DNA from: Microcystis wesenbergii_B
GTDB taxonomy: Bacteria; Cyanobacteriota; Cyanobacteriia; Cyanobacteriales; Microcystaceae
Assembly: GCA_007096525.1 (NCBI GenBank)
Contig: SFAQ01000004.1
Coordinates: 12,685-76,684 of the forward strand
DNA: 64,000 nucleotides
Direction of reading: 5' to 3'
Shown: positions 52,959 to 62,600 of the stretch, one piece after another
Position numbering within the stretch: position 1 is the stretch's first letter
Layout: every line of letters starts with the position of its first letter
Position numbers and translations under genes: made by a program
The notes under the pieces: generated by a model
Told to the model about the DNA's origin: nothing
Database searches by the model: none
Seen by the model: the letters and a program-made list of their open reading frames with translations, nothing else

Positions 52959-53377
52959 CCTATCAATACACCTATTTTATAGACCGCGCTTTAGGAAAGT
53001 CTATCGGTGAAGCTTTGCAAAAAATAGGGGTTAAAATTGAATTTCATCATGCTCATTTTGCCCCAGATGCACCAGATACGCAGTGGCTACCTATTGTTAG
53101 TCAAAGAGGATGGATAGTATTAACTAAAGATGTAAACATTGGTAGAAATATTTTAGAAGTTCAACAGATAGCCCGTTATCAGGCTCAAGTATTTGTTCTA
53201 GTTTCTGGTAACTTACCTCGTCAAACAATGGTTAATATTTTTGTGGAAACAATCGATAAAATCGAGAGAATAACCCAAGGTAATCAAGCTCCTTTTATCG
53301 CAAAAATATACCAAAATTGTCAAGTTAAATTGTGGAAAAATAAAAATGAATTAACCAGAATGCTAGAAACTATTTAA
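52955..53377 (+). CDS. DUF5615 PIN-like toxin
   Basis: A 140-residue protein starting at ATG 52955 overlapping the antitoxin stop. YFIDRALGKSIGEALQKIGV gives the first acidic residue, and GWIVLTKDVNIGR the second, as in PIN-like DUF5615 nucleases. The second half (VFVLVSGNLPRQTMVNIF) is standard. A decayed partial copy lies at 48247-48352. Confidence 0.85.
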   Translation: MTYQYTYFIDRALGKSIGEALQKIGVKIEFHHAHFAPDAPDTQWLPIVSQRGWIVLTKDVNIGRNILEVQQIARYQAQVFVLVSGNLPRQTMVNIFVETIDKIERITQGNQAPFIAKIYQNCQVKLWKNKNELTRMLETI

Positions 53378-53631
53378 AACTTATTAAAATAGTTTCTATT
53401 CAGTAACAAATTACAACTAAATTTGTTGACAATATTCTCACCATTACCTTTGATGCAATTGTCGAAATTGTCTGAGCAGTGAACCAGTTTAATCAACTTC
53501 TTAATCCCCCCACTTGCTGTTAAATTTATCTCCGTTCACTTCACCCAGGGGGAAGGGGGGACTTCTGGCGAGATTTGAGTTAAACTAGAAAGGTTGACTA
53601 TTGACAAACATCGATCGCACAGGAGTAAATT

Positions 53632-53868
53632 ATGTCTAGAGTCTGTACTATGACGGGGAAAAAGGCCAATAACGCCTATGCGGTGTCCCACTCCCACCGT
53701 CGCACCAAAAAATTACAAGAAGCTAACCTACAATGGAAAAGAGTCTGGTGGTCGGAAGGCAACCGTTGGGTAAAACTACGCATCTCCACCAAAGCTATCA
53801 AAACCATTGAAAAGAAAGGATTAGCCGTCTTCGCTAGAGAAGTAGGCTTAAACTTGAATTTGTACTAA
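53632..53868 (+). CDS. rpmB: 50S ribosomal protein L28
   Basis: A 78-residue ribosomal protein: MSRVCTMTGKKANNAYAVSH, the basic RRTKKLQEANLQWKRVWW and LRISTKAIKTIEKKGL are diagnostic. The ATG follows a GGAG site. Monocistronic. Confidence 0.97.
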   Translation: MSRVCTMTGKKANNAYAVSHSHRRTKKLQEANLQWKRVWWSEGNRWVKLRISTKAIKTIEKKGLAVFAREVGLNLNLY

Positions 53869-54012
53869 ACGAATAGTTCAGAAGTGGAGACGAATCGGCC
53901 CTATGGTTGACTCCTCTGCTTTTGATTATTAAGTATTGCAACAGGGCGTGATGTGGGGTGAAAACTACCTTTAAGATTAAAAACTTAAAACGACCTGTTC
54001 AGGAGAATTTCA

Positions 54013-54279
54013 ATGTACTCAACCCTATTAATGGCCGCCACCGCCGTACAAGGTTCCAGCGAATGGAGTCCCAAAGTGGCGATTGTCATGATTATCTGCA
54101 ATATTCTCGCTATTGCTTTCGGTAAAGCGACTATTAAACAACAAAATGTCGGTCCTGCTTTACCTTCCCCCGCTTTATTCGGTGGTATGGGATTAGGCGC
54201 TTTACTGGGTACTACCAGTTTTGGTCATGTCCTCGGCGCCGGTGTTATCCTCGGTCTCTCCCGTCTCGGAGTTATCTAA
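54013..54279 (+). CDS. psaK: Photosystem I subunit X, PsaK
   Basis: An 88-residue thylakoid membrane subunit on the edge of photosystem I, involved in trimer stability and antenna coupling. Two membrane segments (VAIVMIICNILAIAFGKATI and a C-terminal FGHVLGAGVILGLSRLGVI) flank GPALPSPALFGGMGLGALLG, all typical. AGGAG precedes the ATG. Some cyanobacteria have two psaK genes; only one is seen here. Confidence 0.95.
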   Translation: MYSTLLMAATAVQGSSEWSPKVAIVMIICNILAIAFGKATIKQQNVGPALPSPALFGGMGLGALLGTTSFGHVLGAGVILGLSRLGVI

Positions 54280-54356
54280 ATATGTTTTGATTTTCTCAAT
54301 CGGTGGCCAAAAGTCACCGATTTCTTTTGTGACAAATTCTGGAGTATATAATAAAT

Positions 54357-55493
54357 ATGACCTTACCTCAAAAAAACTCTTTTTGGTACGATGAGCGATT
54401 TCAGAAGATTTTTCTACAGGTAATTATCCTGCTAATTGTCTGCCTAATTTTCTGGTTTTTTGGTCGCAATTTAGTGATTAATTTCCAACGCTTACGCTTA
54501 AGTTTTGGCTTTGGCTTTCTCTTTGATCCTGACCGACCAGCTTCTTTTGCTATTGGTGACTCTCCTATTGCCTACAGTCCTACCGATACCTATTTTCGCG
54601 CTCTTTTGGTGGGATTAGTTAATTCCCTCCGCATTATGATTACTGGCATATTTTTGGCGATTAGTCTGGGAATAGTCATCGGGTTAGGTCGTTTGTCGGA
54701 TAATTGGTTAATTCGTCAGTTGGCAACAATTTATGTGGAAACTATTCGCAATACTCCTTTATTATTACAATTATTTTTCTGGTATTTTGCGGTATTTCTC
54801 AAACTGCCGAAGATTGAGGACTCTCTAGAGTTTTTTGGCAGGGTATTTTTAAATAACTCAGGAGTCTATTTACCTTTACCCGCCAATAGTTTCAGGACAT
54901 GGTTAGCCTTAGCTATAATGATTTTAGGAATAATTTTCTCAGTATTTTTATATCTAAAAAATAAACTTAGTTTATGTCTAACTAGCCTACTAATCCTAGT
55001 TATATTTCCTCTAATCTGGGGTTTACAATGGCAAAGTCCCCAAGTTAATCCTCTTAATCAAAATATTGACTTCGGTTTACATCTTTCTTCCGAGTTTGCT
55101 ACTCTCCTAATCGGTTTAACTGTTTATACAGCTGCCTTTATTGCGGAAACAGTACGGGGGGGGATTCAATCGGTTAATCGGGGACAATGGGAAGCAGCTA
55201 AAGCCTTGGGATTAAAACCTTTATTAGTGATGAGATTAGTAATTTTTCCCCAAGCTTTGCCAGTGATTATTCCTCCTTTAACTAATGAATGTTTAAACCT
55301 TGTTAAAAACTCTAGTTTAGCGATCGCTATTGGTTATAATGATATTTATGCTATCTCTAGTACCATCGCTAATCAGACAGGAAAAGCTGTAGAAATGTTA
55401 ATAGTAGTTATGGCCACCTATTTATTCTTTAATCTGGGGATTTCCCTAGCTATGAATCAATTCAACAAACGGGTAAAAATTCAGGAAAGGTAG
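54357..55493 (+). CDS. Amino-acid ABC transporter permease (AapQ/NatG type)
   Basis: A 378-residue polar amino-acid permease, longer than the usual 220 because of an extended N-terminal half with FDPDRPASFAIGDSPIAYSP and an inserted membrane segment. LVNSLRIMITGIFLAISLGI and the EAA loop GQWEAAKALGLKPLLVMRLV mark the HisM/GlnP family. The partner permease, ATPase and binding protein are not in the window, so it must assemble with products from elsewhere or be an orphan. Confidence 0.88.
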   Translation: MTLPQKNSFWYDERFQKIFLQVIILLIVCLIFWFFGRNLVINFQRLRLSFGFGFLFDPDRPASFAIGDSPIAYSPTDTYFRALLVGLVNSLRIMITGIFLAISLGIVIGLGRLSDNWLIRQLATIYVETIRNTPLLLQLFFWYFAVFLKLPKIEDSLEFFGRVFLNNSGVYLPLPANSFRTWLALAIMILGIIFSVFLYLKNKLSLCLTSLLILVIFPLIWGLQWQSPQVNPLNQNIDFGLHLSSEFATLLIGLTVYTAAFIAETVRGGIQSVNRGQWEAAKALGLKPLLVMRLVIFPQALPVIIPPLTNECLNLVKNSSLAIAIGYNDIYAISSTIANQTGKAVEMLIVVMATYLFFNLGISLAMNQFNKRVKIQER

Positions 55494-55508
55494 GGTGTGT
55501 TAGCGAGC

Positions 55509-55590
55509 GCGTAACGCACCGAATCGCACCAAAAAGTAGCGTAACGCACTGAATCGCACCAAAAGGTAGCGTAACGCACCAGAATTTAGC
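55509..55590 (+). repeat. 30-bp direct repeats
   Basis: GCGTAACGCAC(C/T)GAATCG followed by CACCAAAA(A/G)GTA repeats with a period of exactly 30 bases, starting at 55509, 55539 and 55569, the last partial. It lies between convergent genes. Confidence 0.9.
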
Positions 55591-55600
55591 GATAAATTAA

Positions 55601-55861
55601 TTAATGAGCATTACCAGAATATAAAGCGGTGATAATTGCTGTCACCGCAGGACTAAGACTAGATAAAACCACCACAGAAGCGGTGGCAATGATGATAGTA
55701 GTAGCCATTCTCACCATACCATCTGTACCTTTTTGATAGGCATCAAATTTATATTCTAAGCGGTCAACTTTTTGACCAAGTTCTTCTCGCAATTGAATCA
55801 ACGCTTCTCTGATATCATCATTACTGGGATTTTCGGGAATTTGCATGACCTTGATTAGCAA
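55601..55861 (-). CDS. Small coiled-coil membrane protein
   Basis: An 86-residue protein: an N-terminal amphipathic region (REALIQLREELGQKVDRLEY) followed by one or two membrane segments (TIIIATASVVVLSSLSPAVT). Start at ATG 55861 or Met6 at 55846. No known function; similar short proteins are common in cyanobacterial genomes. The 30-bp repeats lie downstream. Confidence 0.6.
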   Translation of the reverse strand: MLIKVMQIPENPSNDDIREALIQLREELGQKVDRLEYKFDAYQKGTDGMVRMATTIIIATASVVVLSSLSPAVTAIITALYSGNAH

Positions 55862-55904
55862 TTAACTAACAACCGCCTATATTATAGCAGTTCTTAGCCA
55901 TAAA

Positions 55905-57080
55905 TTACAATTTTTTATCAGGAGGAGGAGTCAATCGCCAGCGTACCAAAAAACTATCAATACTTTCTAAACATTCCAAGTCATCTTTAGGTAAATAAGA
56001 ATCTTTTAACAAGAAAGAAAAAGCCTGCTGAAACTCTTGACTATCAGCTTGAATCGGACTAGCAAAATGACAAGGAATAACCTGTTTAATCGGCCATTGG
56101 GAAATTAGCTCAACCCATTGACTAACCTCGTCAGTAGTGCGATTAAGAATCAAAGTTTGCAAAATTGGGGCTACTATTAACCTCCCCTCTCGACGCAAAT
56201 TTAAAAAAGTCCTTTGCCAATCATCCCCCCATTGAAAAGGGAATAAACCAAAATAGGCTTTTTTACTCCTTTCCTTAGCAGTAAAAGCATCTCTAAACAC
56301 CTTAATCCAATTGGGAACAGCTAAAACAGTAGGTTGAAAATAAAGAGCAAAAAGACAAATTCTTTGCCAACCCCGACGGCGATTTTCTGGGGTATCATCC
56401 ACCAGATCCTTAGCCGTATTTTTAGCGTGAAACAGCAGCGGATAGGGGTCTAATTCTAAAATAGCGGGAGGATTTTCTGGGATAGAAATAATGCCATCAG
56501 TCAGCAGCAGAGTTTGAGAGTAGTGATGAAAAAAAGCCACCTCCGAGAAGTACCCCACATTTAGATCGATTGCGGGTAAAATTTCATAACTAAAATCTTT
56601 TCCTAAAGGAGTAGTTGCAGAGTCAGCAGGTAAAATTTCCGTTCGTTTTGCTGGTAAACCCAACCAACTCAAAGGTAAATTAAGAGGAAAACTCCATTGA
56701 TTAGGAGCAACATAAACTATAGCCTGAGGAAAATAACGAGCAAAAGGACCCACAAAAACCTTATGTTCAATCCCAGAAATCGTCGGCAAAATAATATATT
56801 TAACTTCCCCGTGTTCACTTTCCAACTCACGCATTAAGCGAATACATTCCGGAGTCGGGGCCACAGGTGCATAAACAAATAAACCCCCGGATGCTAACTT
56901 AATTACCGTCATGCGAATCGGCACAACCACATAAAAAATACCCTGCAATTGCTCAAATGTCCAGAGCGTATCTTTCACCACTTCTTGGCGAATTGTCCGT
57001 CTTTGACCGTAGGGATAAAGTGGTACAATTGGCCAAAAAGGCCATGATAAATCTTGCGGACTAATTGCGGCTTTTGTCAT
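55905..57080 (-). CDS. DUF4336 domain protein
   Basis: A 391-residue protein of the DUF4336 family, widely conserved in cyanobacteria and plants and distantly related to metallo-beta-lactamase-fold proteins. Visible: LYPYGQRRTIRQEVVKDTLW, MTVIKLASGGLFVYAPVAPT, HKVFVGPFARYFP and the C-terminal VIPCHFASPIQ. The metal-binding HxHxDH loop of active metallo-beta-lactamases is absent. Function unknown. Confidence 0.85.
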   Translation of the reverse strand: MTKAAISPQDLSWPFWPIVPLYPYGQRRTIRQEVVKDTLWTFEQLQGIFYVVVPIRMTVIKLASGGLFVYAPVAPTPECIRLMRELESEHGEVKYIILPTISGIEHKVFVGPFARYFPQAIVYVAPNQWSFPLNLPLSWLGLPAKRTEILPADSATTPLGKDFSYEILPAIDLNVGYFSEVAFFHHYSQTLLLTDGIISIPENPPAILELDPYPLLFHAKNTAKDLVDDTPENRRRGWQRICLFALYFQPTVLAVPNWIKVFRDAFTAKERSKKAYFGLFPFQWGDDWQRTFLNLRREGRLIVAPILQTLILNRTTDEVSQWVELISQWPIKQVIPCHFASPIQADSQEFQQAFSFLLKDSYLPKDDLECLESIDSFLVRWRLTPPPDKKL

Positions 57081-57138
57081 CGTCTGATTCTATGGCTGAA
57101 AATCTCTATTTTAGTTATCATAAACCCTTCTAATCCCC

Positions 57139-58401
57139 ATGACTAATAAACTGCCCATTGATTCTTTGGTCAATACTTGGAATAGTCTCACGGGGGAAGT
57201 GATGAAAAGACTCCCCATCGACCAGTTGACTAATACTGTCCTCCAGTGGTTTAGTGTCAGTGATAGTCAAGTGGCGGAAATTTTAGAAAAAGTCCGTCAA
57301 GAATTACCCACCACCGAGGCGCTGTTAATCGGCAAACCCCAAACGGGAAAAAGTTCGATTATTCGGGGAATAACGGGAGTTTCGGCGGAAATCGTCGGGC
57401 AAGGTTTCCGTCCCCACACCCAAAACACCCAGCGCTACACCTACCCCGCGGAAGACTTACCCCTGTTGATTTTTACCGATACGGTGGGGTTAGGGGATGC
57501 CTATCAACACACAGAGACGATAATCGCCGAATTATTAGCAGATTTAGCCGAAAACACGGGACGGGCCCAGGTTTTTATCGTGACGGTAAAAATTGATGAT
57601 TTTGCCACCGATAGCCTTCTGGAAATTACCAAACAACTGCGGCAAAAATACCCTAAAATCCCCTGTTTACTGGCTGTCACCTGCCTTCATCAGCTTTATC
57701 CTCCTAATACCGTCGATCATCCCCCTTATCCTCCCGATTTCGACGATATCAATCGCGCCTATCAAGAAATTAAAGAAACTTTTAAGGATTTATACGACAA
57801 TTCTGTGCTAATAGACTTTACCCTAGAGGAAGACGGTTACAACCCTGTTTTTTACGGTTTAGAGGCATTTAGAGACAATTTAGCTGATTTATTGCCAAAA
57901 GCCGAGGCTAACACCATCCACCAACTTTTAGATCGGGAAACCAGCAATAAATTAGGCCATCTCTATCGGGACGTGGCCCGACGCTATATGTTAGCCTTTT
58001 CCGTCATAGCGGCGACCTTGGCGGCGATTCCCTTACCCTTAGCGACTATGCCCGTGTTAACCGCCCTACAAGTGTCAATGGTGGGGGTTTTAGGTAAATT
58101 ATACGGTCAAGTCTTAACCCCATCTCAAGCCGGTGGAGTCGTCAGTGCGATCGCTGGCGGCTTTTTGGCCCAGGCCATCGGTCGGGAATTAGTGAAATTT
58201 ATCCCCGGTTTTGGCAGTGTTATCGCCGCTTCTTGGTCCGCTGCCTATACTTGGGCCCTAGGAGAGGCCGCTTGTGTCTATTTTGGCGATTTAATGGGGG
58301 GTAAAAAACCCGATCCTAAGAGGATTCAAAGGGTGATGAAAGAGGCTTTTTCCGCTGCCCAAGAAAGATTTAAAAATGTCGCCACGGGAGGAGATAATTA
58401 A
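57139..58401 (+). CDS. GTPase with DUF697 membrane domain
   Basis: A 420-residue protein. A GTPase domain (about 55-260) has G1 GKPQTGKSS and G3 DTVGLGD; the NKxD motif is replaced by a TCLH-type sequence, so nucleotide specificity may differ. Residues about 280-385 form a DUF697-like hydrophobic domain (AIAGGFLAQAIGRELVKFIP). Proteins of this group are conserved in cyanobacteria; their role, possibly at membranes, is unknown. Confidence 0.85.
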   Translation: MTNKLPIDSLVNTWNSLTGEVMKRLPIDQLTNTVLQWFSVSDSQVAEILEKVRQELPTTEALLIGKPQTGKSSIIRGITGVSAEIVGQGFRPHTQNTQRYTYPAEDLPLLIFTDTVGLGDAYQHTETIIAELLADLAENTGRAQVFIVTVKIDDFATDSLLEITKQLRQKYPKIPCLLAVTCLHQLYPPNTVDHPPYPPDFDDINRAYQEIKETFKDLYDNSVLIDFTLEEDGYNPVFYGLEAFRDNLADLLPKAEANTIHQLLDRETSNKLGHLYRDVARRYMLAFSVIAATLAAIPLPLATMPVLTALQVSMVGVLGKLYGQVLTPSQAGGVVSAIAGGFLAQAIGRELVKFIPGFGSVIAASWSAAYTWALGEAACVYFGDLMGGKKPDPKRIQRVMKEAFSAAQERFKNVATGGDN

Positions 58402-58653
58402 GCAGTATTCAAAGATTATAGTCATTTCAAATAAATCTGATACACTCTAGAGCGATGGGAAAATATCTTAAGAATTTGTGGTATGTAGATATAGATTCGT
58501 CCAGTGTCCGAGGGTGAACCGACTAATAACAGTTATCAGTTGGACGTTTTCAGTGCAATACCGAAGGCACTGCCTAATACTGTGCCGAGCTTGTAGCCCA
58601 CATTCCGCACCCTAAGTGTCACAACGTCTCAAAAGAGGAAGGGGCGTGAGTCA

Positions 58654-58759
58654 TACTAAATCCAGTTATTAAAAACTGATTATTTATTCTCCCCTTTGCA
58701 TGAGTGCCTTTTGCTTTTTGCCTGTCCTGATATGTAGCCTATACTCAACGGATTTAGTA
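58654..58759 (+). mobile_element. TA-flanked MITE, family C copy 2
   Basis: Inverted ends TACTAAATCC and GGATTTAGTA, each bearing the TA target dinucleotide, enclose 86 bases. Nearly the same sequence is at 48353-48435. No coding capacity; the ends point to mobilisation by an IS630-type transposase, and such a gene is present at 63803. Confidence 0.8.
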
Positions 58760-58781
58760 TCAAAATACTTATCTAGAGGAG

Positions 58782-58871
58782 TTAGTTGGCGGCAAGCTGC
58801 CGCCAACTAAGCCGAAATTTTCAGGGTTAACCCGTTCATTCTCAATAAGCACTAATTATTGAGAATGAACG
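58782..58871. repeat. Two consecutive perfect hairpins
   Basis: The first has 13-bp arms TTAGTTGGCGGCA / TGCCGCCAACTAA (58782-58810) with a 3-base loop. The second has 16-bp arms CGTTCATTCTCAATAA / TTATTGAGAATGAACG (58833-58871) with a 7-base loop. Neither is followed by a U-tract. Confidence 0.85.
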
Positions 58872-58952
58872 AGCAATCAGACTTAACATCTAGGTGCGAG
58901 ATGTTCCAGTTGCTCCCTTTGTTTTGTCACCCCTTGAAGTCAATCCATCTCG

Positions 58953-59384
58953 TCAAGATAAGAGATAATATTCCTGGCAAGGTTTGGGGAAAAATCTCAA
59001 AATGTTGCGCCTCTCGTCCGTTAAGTTGCTAATCTTTTGATTGTCTTGAATAGGTCGGATATGAATCCCTTGAAAGCCCTGAAATATCCAGCGTAATGTC
59101 GGTCGGTCAGTTAACTTACCCAACGGATTTTTCAGTCCCGTCTCCTGCTGTTTTAAACCTAAACGAAGTTGTCTTTGACCAATAGTATAAACCAGCAGGC
59201 ACAAGCCCATGAGCATGGCCATGACCTCAATTCTCTGGGGAGATTTGAGAAAGACACTGTGGGCAAAAAAGCTGGGGTCTTTGAGAAAAGAAAATCCTCT
59301 TTCCGGAGCTTGTTGCCCTTTATATTTTTTGATAATATCCTCACTTTCAGACTTGAATTGGCCATTCATGGTCGAACAGCCCAC
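58953..59384 (-). pseudogene. IS1634 family transposase, C-terminal fragment
   Basis: 143 residues matching the C-terminal third of IS1634-type DDE transposases: the Y-(2)-R..E..K region as KKYKGQQAPERGFSFLKDP, then FLKSPQRIEVMAMLMGLCLL and TDRPTLRWIFQGFQGIHI. The N-terminal catalytic residues are missing and the frame starts abruptly at 59384. Non-functional. Confidence 0.88.
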
Positions 59385-59607
59385 TCGCCTAAGTTTTCCA
59401 ACAATTCCTATTTTTTCATAATTAGGGGTCTCAAGACCCCCCTAGCGGACGCAGAGAAAATCCTCACCAGCTAAGTCTTTTTACTCAAGTCTCTAGACGG
59501 GGACAGCCAACGTGACAGTTGAGAGTGCGGAATGGGGGTTACCTGATGTCAGCTGTACCTCATTATGCCATAATGAATGTAGGAAAAGTATTGCAGATTA
59601 CCAAATC

Positions 59608-62600
59608 ATGCCAAATCCCAATTTCGATTCAGTGATTGATACGTTCACAATCGACGATCTGTTTTTTCTCCGTTATCAATATCGCGTCTACAAGGAATGG
59701 AACAACGATCCCCGTCTCGCAGTTCTGCCTGGCTTCAATCCAGGTGTGACGGGTGCCAAGGCCACCAGCGGCATCCGCTTTGTCGATGGCACGGATCAAT
59801 TGCGTTACCAGGTGGGTGGTGGCATCACCCCCATCTCGGCACCCTACCCCTTGTCCACCACGGATCCGAAATTCATGGCTGGGGCGACAGGCACACTGTT
59901 TCGCCGTCTCACCAGCCAGAGCTTCACGCCAGCCACGGGTGGTTTCACGATCAACTTCCAGACGGGAGCGGTCATCTACGACCAAAACTATACCCTTGAT
60001 TACAGCCTTCGTGGCTATACCAATCCCAGCAATCCCTACATCTTTGATGCCAGCCCCAGGCTGATCAGCAATCTGGTTTCCAATCAAAGCGGCAAGACAG
60101 CGCTGCAGGTGTTGGATGATCCCTACGCCAGGGAGTGGACCCAGGCCGGCACCCAGGCCGGCAAGCGGGTGAGCCAGAAAAACAACACCCGCCATGAAAC
60201 CATTCTCACCGGTGGCAATGGGGTGAATGGCTCCAATACCGGGAATCCCCTGCCGAATTCAGGCTTTTTCGCCCTGTTTGGCCAATACAACGACCACGGC
60301 ATGGATTTTCTCGCTAAGGGCAAGGATGGCAGCCTGCTGATCCCCCTGCTCCCCGGAGACAGCCTTTACACCCCTGGCTCGCCCACCAACTTCATGGCTC
60401 TCTCCCGCACCAACACGGTGCAGGTGGAGATCGGCGAGGGCAGCCGCGATGCCCTGGTGGCGGAGCTAGGCCTGGCGGGCTACAGCCGCCCCAGCCAATG
60501 GGATGTGGACAATGAGAACGCCGCCATCGGCACCAGCTTCACTGGCACCAGTGGGGGGACCTTGGTACTGAATGAGCAGCTGATCGTGATCAATGCGGGC
60601 GCCACCCTCAACGATGTGGTGGCCACCATCAACAGTAAGGCCGCCTTCACCGGCGTGGTTGCCTCCACCACCACCAACGGCAGCGGCCAGAGCGTGCTGA
60701 AGCTCACCCCATGCAATGGCGAGAGCATCAACCAGACCTCCGCCTTTCTTGATCTCAACCAGATCTATGGCTCGGTGGAGAGCCATGGCATTTTCATGCG
60801 GGAATACAAGGGCAATGGCGAACTCACGGGCCGGCTGCTCACCGATCCGCAAAACTCCACCGCCCGCTGGTTTGACCTGAAAAAGAATGCCGAGCGCATT
60901 GGCCTGACCTTGCGCGATCGCGATGTGCTGTCTGTGCCCCTGGTGGAGATCATCCCCCAGGGCCAGCCCAATGCGGGGCGCTATGCCTTTGTGGTACTCG
61001 ACAAGGTGTCGGGGCAGAAGAGCTACGTCTTTGATACGGCGGACGTCACCTCCAATCAGGTGCTGGCCAAGGCCGGTTCAGCCTTTCTGATCGATCTGGC
61101 CGATGACTGGAAAGGATCTCCTCAGCCTGCTGGCAGCGATCCCTTCAACGCCAACGGTGATCTGAAGGATCCCTCTCGGCTGAATCAACACGCTGTGGGC
61201 GGAGATGGGCGCCTGAATGAAAATATTGGTCTCACGGCAATGCATGAGATCTTTGTCACAACCCACAACAATATCCTGTCTCAGATTCAGGCCAATCTGG
61301 CCCAGAATGCCGGAAACAACGGTAATAACCAGGCCCTTTCCGGAGAAGAGCTGTTTCAAATCGCCAAGCTGGCCAATGAAAACTTCTACCAACACCATGT
61401 GTTGCAGGAGTACGCGCGGCGCATTACCCCCAACCTAGGCGCATTCGCAGGTCCCAATGCGGGCAACAACAACAACGCCGGCTTCAATGCCAGCATCTTG
61501 GCGGAATTCGCCTCCAGCGCCTTTCGCTTCGGCCATTCCCAGCTCACCGAAACCGTGGCCCTCACCTCGGTGAACCAGCAGTCGGGGCTGGCCAACCCCG
61601 GCGGGCAGATGGACATCCCGCTGCTGCAGGCCTTTCTCGCCCCCCAGCTCTACACGCGCGACACGGCAGGGCAGATCGCCGCGGGGATGAGCCAGCAGGT
61701 GGGCAACGCCACCGATGAATTCATCACCAACACCCTTCAAAACGCCCTGGTGGGCCTGCCCTTGGATCTGGGCGCCCTCAACATCGCCCGCGGCCTGGAT
61801 ACCGGCATCACGCCCCTCAATGAGGCCCGTCGCCAGATTCAAACCTACCTTCGTGGCGTGCGTACCTCTCCAGATGGGACCACCGGGTTGGTGCAGGCCA
61901 ACAATGCCATTGACGCCAACCTGGCAGCCCTGGAGGCTAACCTGCGGCCCTATATCAGCTGGAAGGATTTTGGAGCCCATCTGCTTCATCCGGAATCGTT
62001 GAAGACGTTCATCATGGCCTACGCCCGCGATGCCATCCTCAGCGGCTATTCGGGCAATGCCGATCTCTCCTATTGGAATCAACTGCAAGCCAGTCCGGCT
62101 CCCGGCGCGGCAGCCACCTACGCCGCCGCCCTCTCCGCTGCGGCGGATTTGGCCATGGGAGATGGGGCCTTCATGGGCCTGCTCTACGGCGGCAGCAGCA
62201 CGGACGCCCTGAATCCCGGAGCGCCCGTGAACACGCCCAGCGGCAACCAGGACTTCCAAAAGATCTCCCTCTGGCTGGGTGGATTGGCAGAGGCCAAAAC
62301 CCCTGGCGGTATGCTTGGCCCCACCCATGATTTCATCTATGCCTACCAGATGCAGCAACTGCAGCGGGGTGATGAGGCCTACTACCTGAGCAAGCTGGCT
62401 GCCACGGATCTGGTGGAGGAAATCAAGGGGAAGACGGTGGCCGACATGGTGATGGCTGCCACGGGAGTGAAGCATCTCTACCACAAGATCTTTGCGGTGA
62501 ATGATGCTGATTATGAGCGATCCTTGCAGAGCTTTAACACCTATTCTTCTGAAGCTTTATTGCTTGAGGCAACTCAGACGGTGGTAGATGTCACCGGAAC

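Larger units (their letters stand above)
58598..59538 (-). mobile_element. IS1634-like element remnant
   Basis: Inverted ends CATTCCGCACCCTAAGTGTC at 58601 and, at 59512-59538, a sequence whose complement contains CATTCCGCACTCTCAACTGT delimit about 940 bases, much shorter than an intact IS1634 (about 1.5-2 kb). Inside are a MITE, two strong hairpins and the C-terminal part of the transposase. No matching target duplication is obvious. The gap 58402-58952 otherwise holds no gene. Confidence 0.7.

Noticed and set aside
59512..59607. Upstream GTG start of the peroxidase at 59512
   Set aside because: This part lies in the inverted end of the IS1634-like element; the ATG at 59608 coincides with the change to GC-rich sequence.
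61435..62484. Long reverse-strand open frame (349 codons) inside the peroxidase gene
   Set aside because: It is a by-product of high GC content opposite a well-supported gene; the translation has no family features.
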